Source: a bacterium (lineage in GTDB: Bacteria > Zhuqueibacterota > Zhuqueibacteria > Oleimicrobiales > Geothermoviventaceae). From it: a stretch of DNA of 64,000 bases. How positions within the stretch are numbered: position 1 is the stretch's first letter; every line of letters starts with the position of its first letter. Positions 1 to 7,177 of the stretch are shown piece by piece. The stretch is taken from the NCBI GenBank assembly GCA_028275345.1, contig JAPWUV010000003.1:1-64000 (forward strand), read 5' to 3'. The notes beneath the pieces are model-generated. The model was not told the origin of the DNA, did no database searches, and worked only from the letters and a program-made list of their open reading frames with translations. Both the position numbers and the translations under genes were made by a program.

Positions 1-694
1 CGGTGTTATAAGGTCGATGGACGGTCGCCAATAGATAGCCCTTTGGCTTGAGTCCAAGGTTTTGCAGGATCGTTGAGCGCTGGCGGGCAATTTCGGAGAA
101 TTGCAGGACAGCATCATACATCGTGTCGCCCACAAGATGCACACCTTTCCTAATCCCTTCCTTGGCCAGATTGTCCACCGCTGTCTGCGTAGGGCAGAAG
201 AGCAAGTCAGAACAGTGATCGGTTAGGACGCGATTGTGCTCCTCGGGCATTTCCTGATTGAAGGAGCGCAGCCCTGCCTCCAGGTGCGCCAGCGGAATGC
301 GCAACTTACAGGCGGCCAGGGCGCTGGCGAGCGTGGAGTTGGTGTCGCCGTAGACCAGCACCCAGTCCGGCTTCTCCCGCAGCAACACCTCTTCAATGCG
401 TATCAGCATCTGGGCCGTCTGCCAGCCATGGGGGCCAGAGCCCACTGCCAGGTTGTAGTCCGGTTCCGGCAGTTCCAGGTCGCGGAAGAAGACTGCCGAC
501 ATGTCGTCATCATAGTGTTGGCCGGTATGCACCAGGATCTCGGTATCTCCGGCCGCCCGTAGAGCCCTGCTCACCGGTGCGGCCTTGATGAACTGGGGAC
601 GGGCACCGACGATGGAACATACGACCAACGACGAATGTTGTCCCCTGGCTGTTGGTCTTTGGTCATTCGTCATTCGACGTTGGTCATCGCTCAT
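1..694 (-). CDS. wecB: UDP-N-acetylglucosamine 2-epimerase, WecB/WbpI-like (partial, runs off left edge)
   Basis: Cytoplasmic sugar-nucleotide enzyme that inverts C2 of UDP-GlcNAc, or of UDP-2,3-diacetamido-glucuronate in WbpI-type pathways. The minus-strand frame stays open from 694 to the window edge and reads VGARPQFIKAAPVSRAL, then HTGQHYD, VYGDTNSTLA, HLEAGLRSFN, PEEHNRVLTDH and LLATVHRP, the family motifs in order. The C-terminal half lies outside the window. The first ~27 codons are not family sequence: they are encoded by the repeat tract at 609-694. The ATG at 692-694 overlaps the end of the upstream aminotransferase by 11 nt; a TTG near 620 inside the tract could be the alternative start. 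The usual HR(A/P)ENT motif reads HRPYNT. Its neighbours (dehydrogenase, acetyltransferase, aminotransferase) favour a WbpI role over enterobacterial common antigen synthesis. Confidence 0.9.
   Translation of the reverse strand, partial: MSDDQRRMTNDQRPTARGQHSSLVVCSIVGARPQFIKAAPVSRALRAAGDTEILVHTGQHYDDDMSAVFFRDLELPEPDYNLAVGSGPHGWQTAQMLIRIEEVLLREKPDWVLVYGDTNSTLASALAACKLRIPLAHLEAGLRSFNQEMPEEHNRVLTDHCSDLLFCPTQTAVDNLAKEGIRKGVHLVGDTMYDAVLQFSEIARQRSTILQNLGLKPKGYLLATVHRPYNT
609..694. repeat. Dispersed repeat tract R1 (GGTCGTTGGTC type)
   Basis: A first arm reads CGACCAACGACGAATG. It is followed, after about 13 bases, by an arm of opposite sense containing GTTGGTCTTTGGTCATTCGTC and GACGTTGGTC, so the tract is an imperfect inverted repeat. 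It begins at the stop codon of the aminotransferase and supplies the N-terminal codons of WecB. Tracts of the same type occur at 1273, 2493, 3030 and, weakly, 4905. Confidence 0.85.
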
Positions 695-1876
695 AGAACC
701 CCCGAATGGCTTCAACCACCATCCTCTGTTGCTCTTCCGTGATCTCCGGATACATCGGCAGAGACAGAACCTCCCGGCTGGCCGCTTCACTCACCGCCAA
801 ACTCCCCTCTCCATAGCCGAGGCTGGCATAGAGCCCTTGTAAGGTGCAACGGCACCGGATAGTAGACCATCGTGCCAATGCCCTGTTCCTTTTAAATAGG
901 CAGCCAGGACATCCCGTTGTGGCGCCCGGATGGTGTACTGGTGGTAGACATGATAAACGTCAGGCGACTCGTAAGGCGTGGTCACAGGCAAACCAGAGAG
1001 CAATTCGATGTTCCTTTGCGCTATCTGCCGTCGTGCCTCATTCCACTGATCGAGATACTTGAGCTTCACCCCCAGGATAGCCCCCTGCAAGGAGTCCAAG
1101 CGGCTGTTGAAGCCCAGCACTTCGGCGTGGTATTTCTTCTTGCTGCCCTGCCGACGCAGAATATCAACCTTCTCCGCCACCGCGGCATCGTTGGTGACCA
1201 CCATCCCGGCGTCGCCATAGGCCCCCAGGTTCTTGGTGGGGTAAAAACTCAGACAACCGGCGTGACCGCTGGAACCGACCGCCGACCAACGACCGACCTT
1301 AACCGACGAAGGACCAACGACCAACGACGAAGGCTGGTCTTTCGTCTTCGGTGGTTCGTCGTTCGTCGTTCGTCGAGAGCGATAGCGCGCCCCAATCGCC
1401 TGCGCACATTCCTCCACCACAAAGAGCCCATGCCGCTCCGCCAACTCCATGATCGGGTCCATATCCGCTGGCTGTCCATACGGATGCACCGGCACGATGG
1501 CCCTCGTACGCTCCGTGATCGCCCCTTCTATCTTTGCCTGGTCAATGTTGTAGGTCCGCGGGTCAATGTCCACGAACACCGGCCTGGCTCCACAGCGGGA
1601 GATGGTGTTGGCCGTGGCCATGAAGGTGAAGGGCGTAGTGATCACCTCATCCCCCGGGCCGATGCCCAGCGCCGTCAGCGTCAGGCGTAGCGCATCGGTC
1701 CCTGTAGCCACGCCTACCCCATACCGGCACTCACAGTAGGCCGCTACCCGCTGCTCCAGGTCCCGCACCGCCGGGCCGAGAATAAACTCCGTGCTCAGTA
1801 GCACTCCTTTGATTGCCGCATCAATCTCCTGTTCAATGGCTCCGTATTGACCTTGCAGGTCAAGAACGGGTATCAT
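684..1876 (-). pseudogene. DegT/DnrJ/EryC1 aminotransferase, WbpE-like, with repeat insertion and two frameshifts
   Basis: PLP-dependent sugar aminotransferase that would transfer an amino group from glutamate to a 3-keto UDP-sugar. The start ATG at 1876 lies 1 nt after the preceding stop, with AGAGAGG just upstream. Family motifs follow in order: ATGTDALRL, DEVITTPFTFMATA, RPVFVDIDP, FVVEECAQAIGARY and the PLP-lysine motif [14 protein letters not shown]. Two lesions are visible. Repeat tract R2 inserts about 35 codons before GHAGCLSF. Then, near 900-845, two extra single bases (one after the GTG codons, one before QGLYASLGYGEG) move the C-terminus through all three frames; the true C-terminus ([14 protein letters not shown]...) ends at 684. 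Either the gene is decayed or this end of the assembly has sequencing errors. An intact paralogue is at 36667-37794. Confidence 0.85.
1273..1376. repeat. Dispersed repeat tract R2, inside the aminotransferase gene
   Basis: The arm GACCAACGACCAACGACGAA (around 1313-1331) is followed by an opposite-sense arm of GGTTCGTCGTTCGTCGTTCG (around 1352-1371), with perfect ACGACGAA/TTCGTCGT complementarity. The central GAAGG-CTGGTCTTT core is shared with tract R3 (GAAGG-TGGGTCTTT). In the host frame it encodes a TTNDE...SSLVVG-type peptide that has no place in the aminotransferase fold. Confidence 0.85.
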
Positions 1877-1877
1877 C

Positions 1878-3020
1878 TTACCTCTCTTTTGTTTCGGGCA
1901 GGGGCTCATCCTCCGGCCAATCCAGGCAGCGGAGCACTCCAGGCTCTACCTCTTTGTAACGCCAGCCACTCTCCGGGCAAATCATGACCCCATCTCCATC
2001 GGGATCGTCTAGGCGGTGTCCATGCCGACTCGTCCACCCGACCTGGCGCGCCGGCACGCCCAGCATCAGGGCATAGTCCGGCACATCATGCGTTACTACC
2101 GCCCCCGCTCCAATAAAGGCATAACGGCCGATGGTCACGCCACAGACAATCGTAGCGTTGGCGCCGATCGTTGCCCCCCGCCGCACCAGCGTCCTCTCAT
2201 ACAGGTGATGGCGCACAATCTGAGAGCGGGGATTGGATACGTTGGTAAACACACACGATGGCCCACAGAAGACGTCATCTTCCAGTTCCACCCCGGTGTA
2301 GAGTGAGACGTTGTTCTGGATTTTGACGTTGTTGCCGATGACCACGTCATTGGCTATAAAGACATTCTGCCCCAGAATGCACCGTTCTCCGATGCGGACC
2401 CCCCGCATCACATGGCAGAAATGCCAGGTTTTGGTATCAGCGCCGATTCCACAGGGCTCGTCTATCACGGCCGTGGGATGGACAAAGTATTTTGACGAAC
2501 GACCAACGACGAACGACGAAGGTGGGTCTTTGGCCTGACCAACGACCAGCGACGAACGGCGGACGATTTGATTGTTGGTCATTGGTTGTTGGTCATTGGC
2601 CGTTACATCAAACGGGGTTCTTGGATCAACAATGTACTCGGCTCCAACCTCCTGCAGCGTGGGCCCTTCGAGAACTTTCTGCCGCATGGCTTGTAACTTG
2701 GCAACCAACTTCTCGCTGGCCTGATACGCCTCGCGCAGTAGTGTCGTATCAGCCAGGTAGTTCCGACGATGAATCAGATGCTGATAGGCTACCGTTTCGA
2801 TTAGAGAGCGAATAGCCATCGCCAGAAAGCGGGCCTGTTCGGGATCAGTCTGGCTGGTGGACCCCTCAGCGATGTTCAGAGCAATGGAGATCGCCGCCCG
2901 GCGCAGTTGCGACGCCAGGTTGTACTCCTCGCTCTTGGGCAGCTTCTCGGCAATGGTGTAGCAAAGGTCAGCATACTCGACGGCCAATTGCCACACTTCC
3001 AACTTCTCGAATTTATGCAT
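1878..3020 (-). CDS. Four-helix-bundle (S23/Avd-like) protein fused through repeat-encoded linker to WbpD/WlbB-like N-acetyltransferase
   Basis: Residues 1-118 ([17 protein letters not shown]..., with [17 protein letters not shown]) are a complete four-helix-bundle protein of the family first known from 23S rRNA intervening sequences, structurally related to the Avd accessory protein of diversity-generating retroelements. Then come ~24 unassigned residues and ~35 residues encoded by repeat R3 ([22 protein letters not shown]). The last ~205 residues are a left-handed beta-helix acetyltransferase ([13 protein letters not shown], hexapeptides, [14 protein letters not shown]) that would acetylate the 3-amino group of a UDP-amino-hexuronate. 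No stop separates the parts, so either a chimeric protein is made or the acetyltransferase starts internally near 2490. I chose the ATG at 3020; the frame stays open upstream into repeat R4 to an ATG at 3059. The acetyltransferase lies between its pathway partners; the helix-bundle part looks like an intruder. Confidence 0.8.
   Translation of the reverse strand: MHKFEKLEVWQLAVEYADLCYTIAEKLPKSEEYNLASQLRRAAISIALNIAEGSTSQTDPEQARFLAMAIRSLIETVAYQHLIHRRNYLADTTLLREAYQASEKLVAKLQAMRQKVLEGPTLQEVGAEYIVDPRTPFDVTANDQQPMTNNQIVRRSSLVVGQAKDPPSSFVVGRSSKYFVHPTAVIDEPCGIGADTKTWHFCHVMRGVRIGERCILGQNVFIANDVVIGNNVKIQNNVSLYTGVELEDDVFCGPSCVFTNVSNPRSQIVRHHLYERTLVRRGATIGANATIVCGVTIGRYAFIGAGAVVTHDVPDYALMLGVPARQVGWTSRHGHRLDDPDGDGVMICPESGWRYKEVEPGVLRCLDWPEDEPLPETKER
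2493..2607. repeat. Dispersed repeat tract R3, between four-helix-bundle and acetyltransferase
   Basis: Starts GACGAACGACCAACGACGAA, continues through GAAGGTGGGTCTTTGG and a second TGACCAACGACCAGCGACGA, then switches sense to GTTGGTCATTGGTTGTTGGT. It is the largest tract and lies entirely in the open frame of the fusion gene, replacing the expected start region of the acetyltransferase. Confidence 0.85.
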
Positions 3021-3029
3021 AGGCCCTCC

Positions 3030-3105
3030 GGGCCGACGAACGACCAAAGACGAACGCATTGGTCGTTGGTCATTGGTCGTTGCTCATCGGTCATCCATCA
3101 TTCCG
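3030..3105. repeat. Dispersed repeat tract R4, upstream of the four-helix-bundle gene
   Basis: The arm CGACGAACGACCAAAGACGA is followed by the opposite-sense arm TTGGTCGTTGGTCATTGGTC and then GTTGCTCATCGGTCATC. It abuts the TGA of the Gfo/Idh gene (3106-3108) and ends about 10 nt before the four-helix-bundle start, next to a small GGCCC-TCC-GGGCC hairpin at 3022-3034. Confidence 0.85.
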
Positions 3106-4110
3106 TCACACAAACGTCTCCATTGGCAAGCTCACGGGCTCTCCGTTCATCACCAGCGAACGCTGGGCTGCCTGTAACACCTTCAGCACCCGTAATCCGC
3201 TGGCTCCATCGGTCAAAGGAGGCTGCCTGGACGTGATGGCGGAGAGAAAGGCCTGGCACTCCAGACGTAATGGCTCATCAGCAGAGTAGGGAACTTCCAG
3301 CCCATCGCCCTTGACAGGGATCGGCTCCCCGTTGCGCACGTCCACGTGCTGGTCGTAAACGATCAAGCTCTTGGCCACATCGTCAAAACTCGCCATCTTG
3401 CGCGAGCCGATGACCACCAGGCGTTGTTCCTTGAAAGGGTGCAGCCAGGAGACAAAGATGTGCGCCCGCACCCCGTTGTCGAACAGCAGATTCGTGACCG
3501 TCACGTCCGGGATATTGGGTTGAATATAGCTGCCGCCACAGGCTACAACCTGGAACGGCATCTGTCCCATCAGGCGCAGGATGATGGCAATGTCGTGAGG
3601 GGCAAAGCTCCACAGGATATTCTCCTCCCGCCGCACCTTGCCCAGGCTGAGGCGGTTCGAGTAGATGTACCTTACCTTGCCCAGCTCTCCCGCCCGCACC
3701 AGTTCCAGCAGGCGCACCACGCCGGGATGGTATTCCAGCACGTGCCCCACCATCAGGATGCGCCCCTGCCGTTCGGCCAGGCGCATCAGTTCGGCCCCTT
3801 GCTCGTAGGTCAGCGCCAGCGGCTTCTCGCACAAAACATCCTTGCCCGCCTCCAGCGCCTTCCGGGACAGTTCATAGTGGGTCTCGGCCGGCGTGGCAAT
3901 CACCACACCCTCTATCGGAGCGCTCAACACCTGGTCTACGTCGGCTACGATTTCAGCGTGCGGCGCCATCTCGGCCGCCAGCTTCCGGCCCGCCTCAGCC
4001 GCGTCGCACACCATCTGCAGCGCCCCCAGTCGGGCAAAGTTGCGCACCAGGTTCTTGCCCCAATAACCGCAGCCGATGACGCCCACGCCAGCGTGTTTAG
4101 CCGCTACCAT
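3106..4110 (-). CDS. Gfo/Idh/MocA oxidoreductase, WbpB/WlbA-like sugar-nucleotide 3-dehydrogenase
   Basis: NAD-dependent dehydrogenase expected to oxidise C3 of UDP-N-acetylglucosaminuronate before transamination. The N-terminal Rossmann fold has GVIGCGYWGKNLVRNF; the family EKP motif is in DVLCEKPLAL (about residue 95); the C-terminal alpha/beta domain contains the substrate region HDIAIILRLMG and ends with the usual DGASGLRVLKVLQAAQ. About 334 residues, normal for the family, with no frameshift seen. The ATG at 4110 overlaps the TAG of the upstream epimerase remnant (ACATGGTAG), with GAAGGA upstream; an in-frame start at 4131 is possible. It is followed directly by repeat R4. Paralogues lie at 38404 and 51943. 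Confidence 0.88.
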   Translation of the reverse strand: MVAAKHAGVGVIGCGYWGKNLVRNFARLGALQMVCDAAEAGRKLAAEMAPHAEIVADVDQVLSAPIEGVVIATPAETHYELSRKALEAGKDVLCEKPLALTYEQGAELMRLAERQGRILMVGHVLEYHPGVVRLLELVRAGELGKVRYIYSNRLSLGKVRREENILWSFAPHDIAIILRLMGQMPFQVVACGGSYIQPNIPDVTVTNLLFDNGVRAHIFVSWLHPFKEQRLVVIGSRKMASFDDVAKSLIVYDQHVDVRNGEPIPVKGDGLEVPYSADEPLRLECQAFLSAITSRQPPLTDGASGLRVLKVLQAAQRSLVMNGEPVSLPMETFV

Positions 4111-4905
4111 GTTGCCACATCCTTCGCCCACTCCTGGTTCTCCTGATACCAGGTCACCAATTGCCGAACCCCATCCTCAAAGCTCATTTGTGGCCGCCAG
4201 CCCAAGAGCCACTCCGCCTTGCTGATGTCCGCCCAGGTTGCCAATACGTCTGCAGGATGGCGGGGCTTGTACTCGATGTTCGCCTTCTTCCCCGCCAGTT
4301 CCTCCACCAGCCGGATCGCATCCATCAGCATCACCGGCCGGTCGGAGCCCAGGTTAATGATTTCGAACACGGGACCACCGGCCTCTGACCGCCAATTCCC
4401 CTGATGACGGCCGTCGGCTGTCTGCGGTCTGCAGGTAGTGCACGGCGGCGATGGTGCCGCGAGCGATGTCGTCCACGTAAGTGAAATCCCGGGACTGCTG
4501 CCCACCACCATACACGACCGCCGGCCGCCCTCGCTGATCCACTGCACAAAGCGGAACAGCCTCATGTCGGGCCGCCCCGCCGGGCCATAGACGGTGAAGT
4601 AGCGCAACACGGCCACGCCCATGCCGTACAGATAATGGTACGTGTAACACAATGCCTCCGCCGCCTTCTTCGAGGCGGCGGAGGGCGAAAGAGGACCGTC
4701 GGTGTTGGCGTCCTCCCGAAATCGCCGCGCATTGCTCGCCCCGTCGAGGCTGGACGTAGGCGCCAGGACGAACTTCTCCACCCCAGACTCCCGGCACAAT
4801 TCCAGCAGGTTCAGCGTGCCGGTTTCCTTGGTCCCACGCGGGACCCAAGGCTCCTGGACAGACTGGCGCCCCCGGGCCAGGACGGCCAGGTTGATCACCG
4901 CGCCG
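4104..4905 (-). pseudogene. NAD-dependent nucleotide-sugar epimerase (GalE/WbpP-type SDR), truncated and frameshifted
   Basis: Recognisable extended-SDR pieces: GAVINLAVLA, SVQEPWV, GTLNLLELCRESGV, ASKKAAEALCYTYHYLYG, RYFTVYGPAGRPDM, then in another frame RDFTYVDDIARGTIAA, then back in the first frame VFEIINLGSDRPVMLMDAIR to the end. The N-terminal ~60-70 residues with the GxxGxxG cofactor loop are missing; the remnant begins at repeat tract R5. A base appears lost near 4530 (ISEG to RPAVVYG), and the frame returns between about 4440 and 4385, where a second low-complexity repeat sits. The catalytic YxxxK is SAASK, with Ser for Tyr, and SLYG is SLDG. I read it as a non-functional remnant, though some changes could be assembly errors. 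Confidence 0.8.
4385..4440. repeat. Second-type low-complexity repeat (CAGACCGCAGACAGCCGACG family) in epimerase remnant
   Basis: On the minus strand it reads GCAGACCGCAGACAGCCGAC then GGCCGTCATC, giving QTADGR/QTADSRR-like peptide between GTIAAVHYL and FEIINLGSD, where related epimerases have only a few residues. It coincides with the return of the reading frame. The sequence differs from the R1-R4 tracts. Confidence 0.5.
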
Positions 4906-4975
4906 AAGGTTCAGACCTTGCAACCTGGCACGTTAGGCACGTTTATCACAAGGTGCGAACCTCCAACGACGAAAC
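4905..4975. repeat. Repeat tract R5 at the truncation point of the epimerase
   Basis: Contains AAGGTTCAGACCTT (an inverted repeat), CAACCTGGCACGTTAGGCAC and, at its right end, CCAACGACGAAACC, which matches one arm of R1-R4. It lies exactly where homology to the epimerase stops and is the last such sequence seen towards the right. Confidence 0.45.
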
Positions 4976-6027
4976 CACCTGTTGTCTCCCGCTCCCCCAC
5001 ATCCCGTCAGCGAATGGTGACGTTCGTCCGGTCCTTACTGCGCTCAGCTCGCCAGTGCTTCGGGGGATCTCCCAGGCGTCCCTCCTGTTGCGCACGCCCG
5101 TCCGGCTACGCTGGCCCGCGAACAAAAACTCCGTCGGTCTCCAACCTATGAATCCAGCATACGGCGTAACTGGATCGCCCCCCAAGCCACGCCCCTCTTA
5201 CCCGCTCGAGCCACGTAGTAGGCTATCGTGCGCAACCGCCCCCAGCCCCGTGCTCAGTCCACGGGGGCGCGTCCCCGATGGTTACCCGCCCCCTTTTCCA
5301 GCCGCCCGGCGCTCCACGAGTCCGGACCGGCCAAATCCAACCCTCCCTCGCGCCGCCCCACTTGTGGCGCTGGGCTCCCCGAGCCACGCCAGTATCGGCA
5401 CGACCGCGCTCCATCTCCGGCCCGCCTGCCAAAGCGGCCATGCACGCCCGCCCCGCTCAAGCCTTGCAGCACGTAAGCTTCCAACGAGTTAGCTTTTGAA
5501 ACGGGATCCTCCCCCCACAGCTCCGCCCTCTCAGTCCCACGGGCTCGGGACCGAGCGGGCCCGGTCGCTCTACCCCCTCGCAAGCCTTCGGACAGGAAAG
5601 CCCCCTACGGCCGTAGCCCTTCCCTCAAGGGCTACCCACGTCCGCTCCTACGAAGCACGGCCCTTCGGAACGATTCCCGCGATTTGTGGCAAGGAAGAGG
5701 AGCCGGGAGCCCAGACATCCCGCTCCGTTGCGGATTCCCCCGTGCGCCCTCCCGCGCCATCGTACGCGCTCCGCGCAATCTACCCTCTGCCTCCTCCCTT
5801 GCTCGTGTGTTCCAAATATATTCGCGGTCGACAAACATGCAAGGGATTTTTGCATTCCGCGCAGGGAAAAAGCACTTCGCGTGCGACAGCGCTCACTTTC
5901 CCCCTCCTTCGCGTTCCTTCGCCCGCAGTTCCGGTCTCGTTGGCTTTTTCGTGACGATCGCGCAAAAAGTTCTCATTCGCTCGAGGACGCACTTTCCGGG
6001 GGCGGGTCCGAGCCCGCCCCCGAGCCT
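4976..6027. other. Gene-free GC-rich spacer
   Basis: About 1.05 kb in which I find no frame with recognisable protein sequence; the open frames have low-complexity Arg/Pro/Ser-rich translations and no ribosome-binding sites. The plus strand is visibly C-rich. No tRNA, no terminator with a T-run, and no further GGTCGTTGGTC repeats. It separates the damaged cluster from the rest of the window. Confidence 0.6.
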
Positions 6028-6615
6028 TCACAACTCGCCCTCCACGGTCGTGGTCGTGGTGTTCCCCGGGAGATCGGTGGCCTCCACCACCAGCGTGAAG
6101 CGCGGCCCGGGATAGGCCGTCCGCGCCCGGTACACCCAGTGGAAGTCCTGCCCCGGCACCGCCCGCTCCGCCTCCCCCTCCTCCACCAACACGCCCAGAG
6201 CCCCTTCCGGCGCCTGGTCCGGGTTCAAGAGCCGCACGTGCACCCGCCGGCAGGTCACGTCCTGCACGTAAATGTCAATGGGATCGCCCACCTGCCCCCG
6301 GTAGGCCTCCACATTCACCTTGGCGATCACCGGCATGCCCAGGTAGTCCTGCATCGCCAAGGCCCGCCACGTGGTCGGCTTATCCCCCACCAGCGCCTCG
6401 TACACGGCCCGCTTCTCCGGATCCGCCCCCACCTCCTTGGCGTATTGGGAGGCGAAGAGGAACCTCTGCCGCTGCTGCCGCTGCGACTCCGACGGCGGCG
6501 CCGTGCTCGGCCCGCGCTTCCGGCGCACCACCTTCATCCCGCGCCACACCGCAATGGTCACGTCCCCGATCGTCCCTACGGCCTCACCACCCACCTCTCC
6601 TCGAATCCTGCCCAT
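6028..6615 (-). CDS. Hypothetical protein, DUF6266-like N-terminus
   Basis: 195 residues. The start MGRIRGEVGGEAVGTIGDV followed by VWRGMKVVRRKRG resembles the opening of Bacteroidota DUF6266 proteins (a glycine-rich segment, then a W-(K/R)-G-x-x-V-(I/V)-R motif and a basic stretch). The middle (QRFLFASQYAKEVG...VYEALVGDKPTTWRALAMQDYL) is helical and the C-terminal ~90 residues look beta-rich (VEAYRGQVGDPIDIYV...FTLVVEATDLPGN). No signal peptide or membrane segment. ATG at 6615 with GAGG upstream. The function of this family is unknown to me. The gene is probably monocistronic: a promoter-like sequence lies at 7148-7177 and an 11-bp tandem repeat about 90 nt upstream of the start. Codon use (GC-rich third positions) supports a real gene. 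Confidence 0.7.
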   Translation of the reverse strand: MGRIRGEVGGEAVGTIGDVTIAVWRGMKVVRRKRGPSTAPPSESQRQQRQRFLFASQYAKEVGADPEKRAVYEALVGDKPTTWRALAMQDYLGMPVIAKVNVEAYRGQVGDPIDIYVQDVTCRRVHVRLLNPDQAPEGALGVLVEEGEAERAVPGQDFHWVYRARTAYPGPRFTLVVEATDLPGNTTTTTVEGEL

Positions 6616-6705
6616 CGTCTCGCCTCCATTGGCCTATTCACCTGACCTCCTCCCTACACAGAGCCCTCGCCGCTCGATCAGGAACCGAGCCCACCCGGAT
6701 TTCTC

Positions 6706-6770
6706 CCACCTTTCGTCCACCCTTCGTCCACCTTTCATTCACCTTTCGTTCACCCTTCTCTCACCCCTGG
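6706..6770. repeat. 11-bp tandem repeat, about six units
   Basis: Successive units are CCACCTTTCGT, CCACCCTTCGT, CCACCTTTCAT, TCACCTTTCGT, TCACCCTTCTC and a partial TCACCCCTGG. The strict 11-nt period with drifted bases puts each copy on one face of the helix. It lies 90-155 bp upstream of the start of the 195-residue gene, within its probable leader. Confidence 0.8.
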
Positions 6771-7147
6771 CCCACAGGAAGCCCGCCCGAGCCGTCCGGC
6801 GCCGCCCCCCTCTCTCTTGTCGACAACGGACACCGTCCCGGGCTGGTCCCAGGGACCATACCCCCGCGATCCACCGATCCTCCGAGCACGCCCGGGACAT
6901 GGCCTCCGAGCCTCGCCCGCACCGAGCGCCCGTTCTGCCGGTCCGTCCCATGCCTACGTGATGTGTGGCCTTTCCCCCGTTCCGTCGGTCCATCTAAGGG
7001 TCAACCCTGCAAGCGTCGGTCCCCGCGACCTCTGTCACCGCCTCCCCGCACCCTTCCGGCGACTCGTTCCCCTCCGATCCTGTGATACCTTTCCCCTCCT
7101 ACCGCTCCACTCCGCAGCCTCCCCCGAGCGCCGCCTTTTTCTTGGCA

Positions 7148-7177
7148 ATAATTAATCAACTTCGCGAATTCTGTCAA
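7148..7177 (-). promoter_or_regulatory. Candidate sigma-70-type promoter, leftward
   Basis: On the minus strand a perfect -35 box TTGACA (7172-7177) is followed after 17-18 nt by TAATTA/AATTAT in the only AT-rich island of this spacer. The -10 match is modest. It would drive the gene at 6028-6615 with a leader of about 530 nt containing the 11-bp repeats. Confidence 0.45.

Larger units (their letters stand above)
2493..3105 (-). mobile_element. Candidate repeat-bounded four-helix-bundle cassette (R3 - gene - R4)
   Basis: The four-helix-bundle gene is bounded on both sides by tracts of the same inverted-arm repeat (R4 starts immediately after the Gfo/Idh stop codon; R3 runs into the acetyltransferase). 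The unit interrupts what should be a directly adjacent dehydrogenase-acetyltransferase pair, as seen intact at 37811-39429, where the two genes overlap by 1 nt. There is no transposase, integrase or reverse transcriptase nearby. Calling it mobile is an inference from the flanking repeats and the interrupted gene order. Confidence 0.45.

Noticed and set aside
609-3105. CRISPR array
   Set aside because: The repeats are short, degenerate, built of inverted arms and located inside or between genes; there are no regular unique spacers and no cas genes.
1-5000. Classical insertion sequence or diversity-generating retroelement
   Set aside because: No transposase, integrase or reverse transcriptase frame and no template/variable repeat pair was found; only the Avd-like bundle protein recalls such systems.
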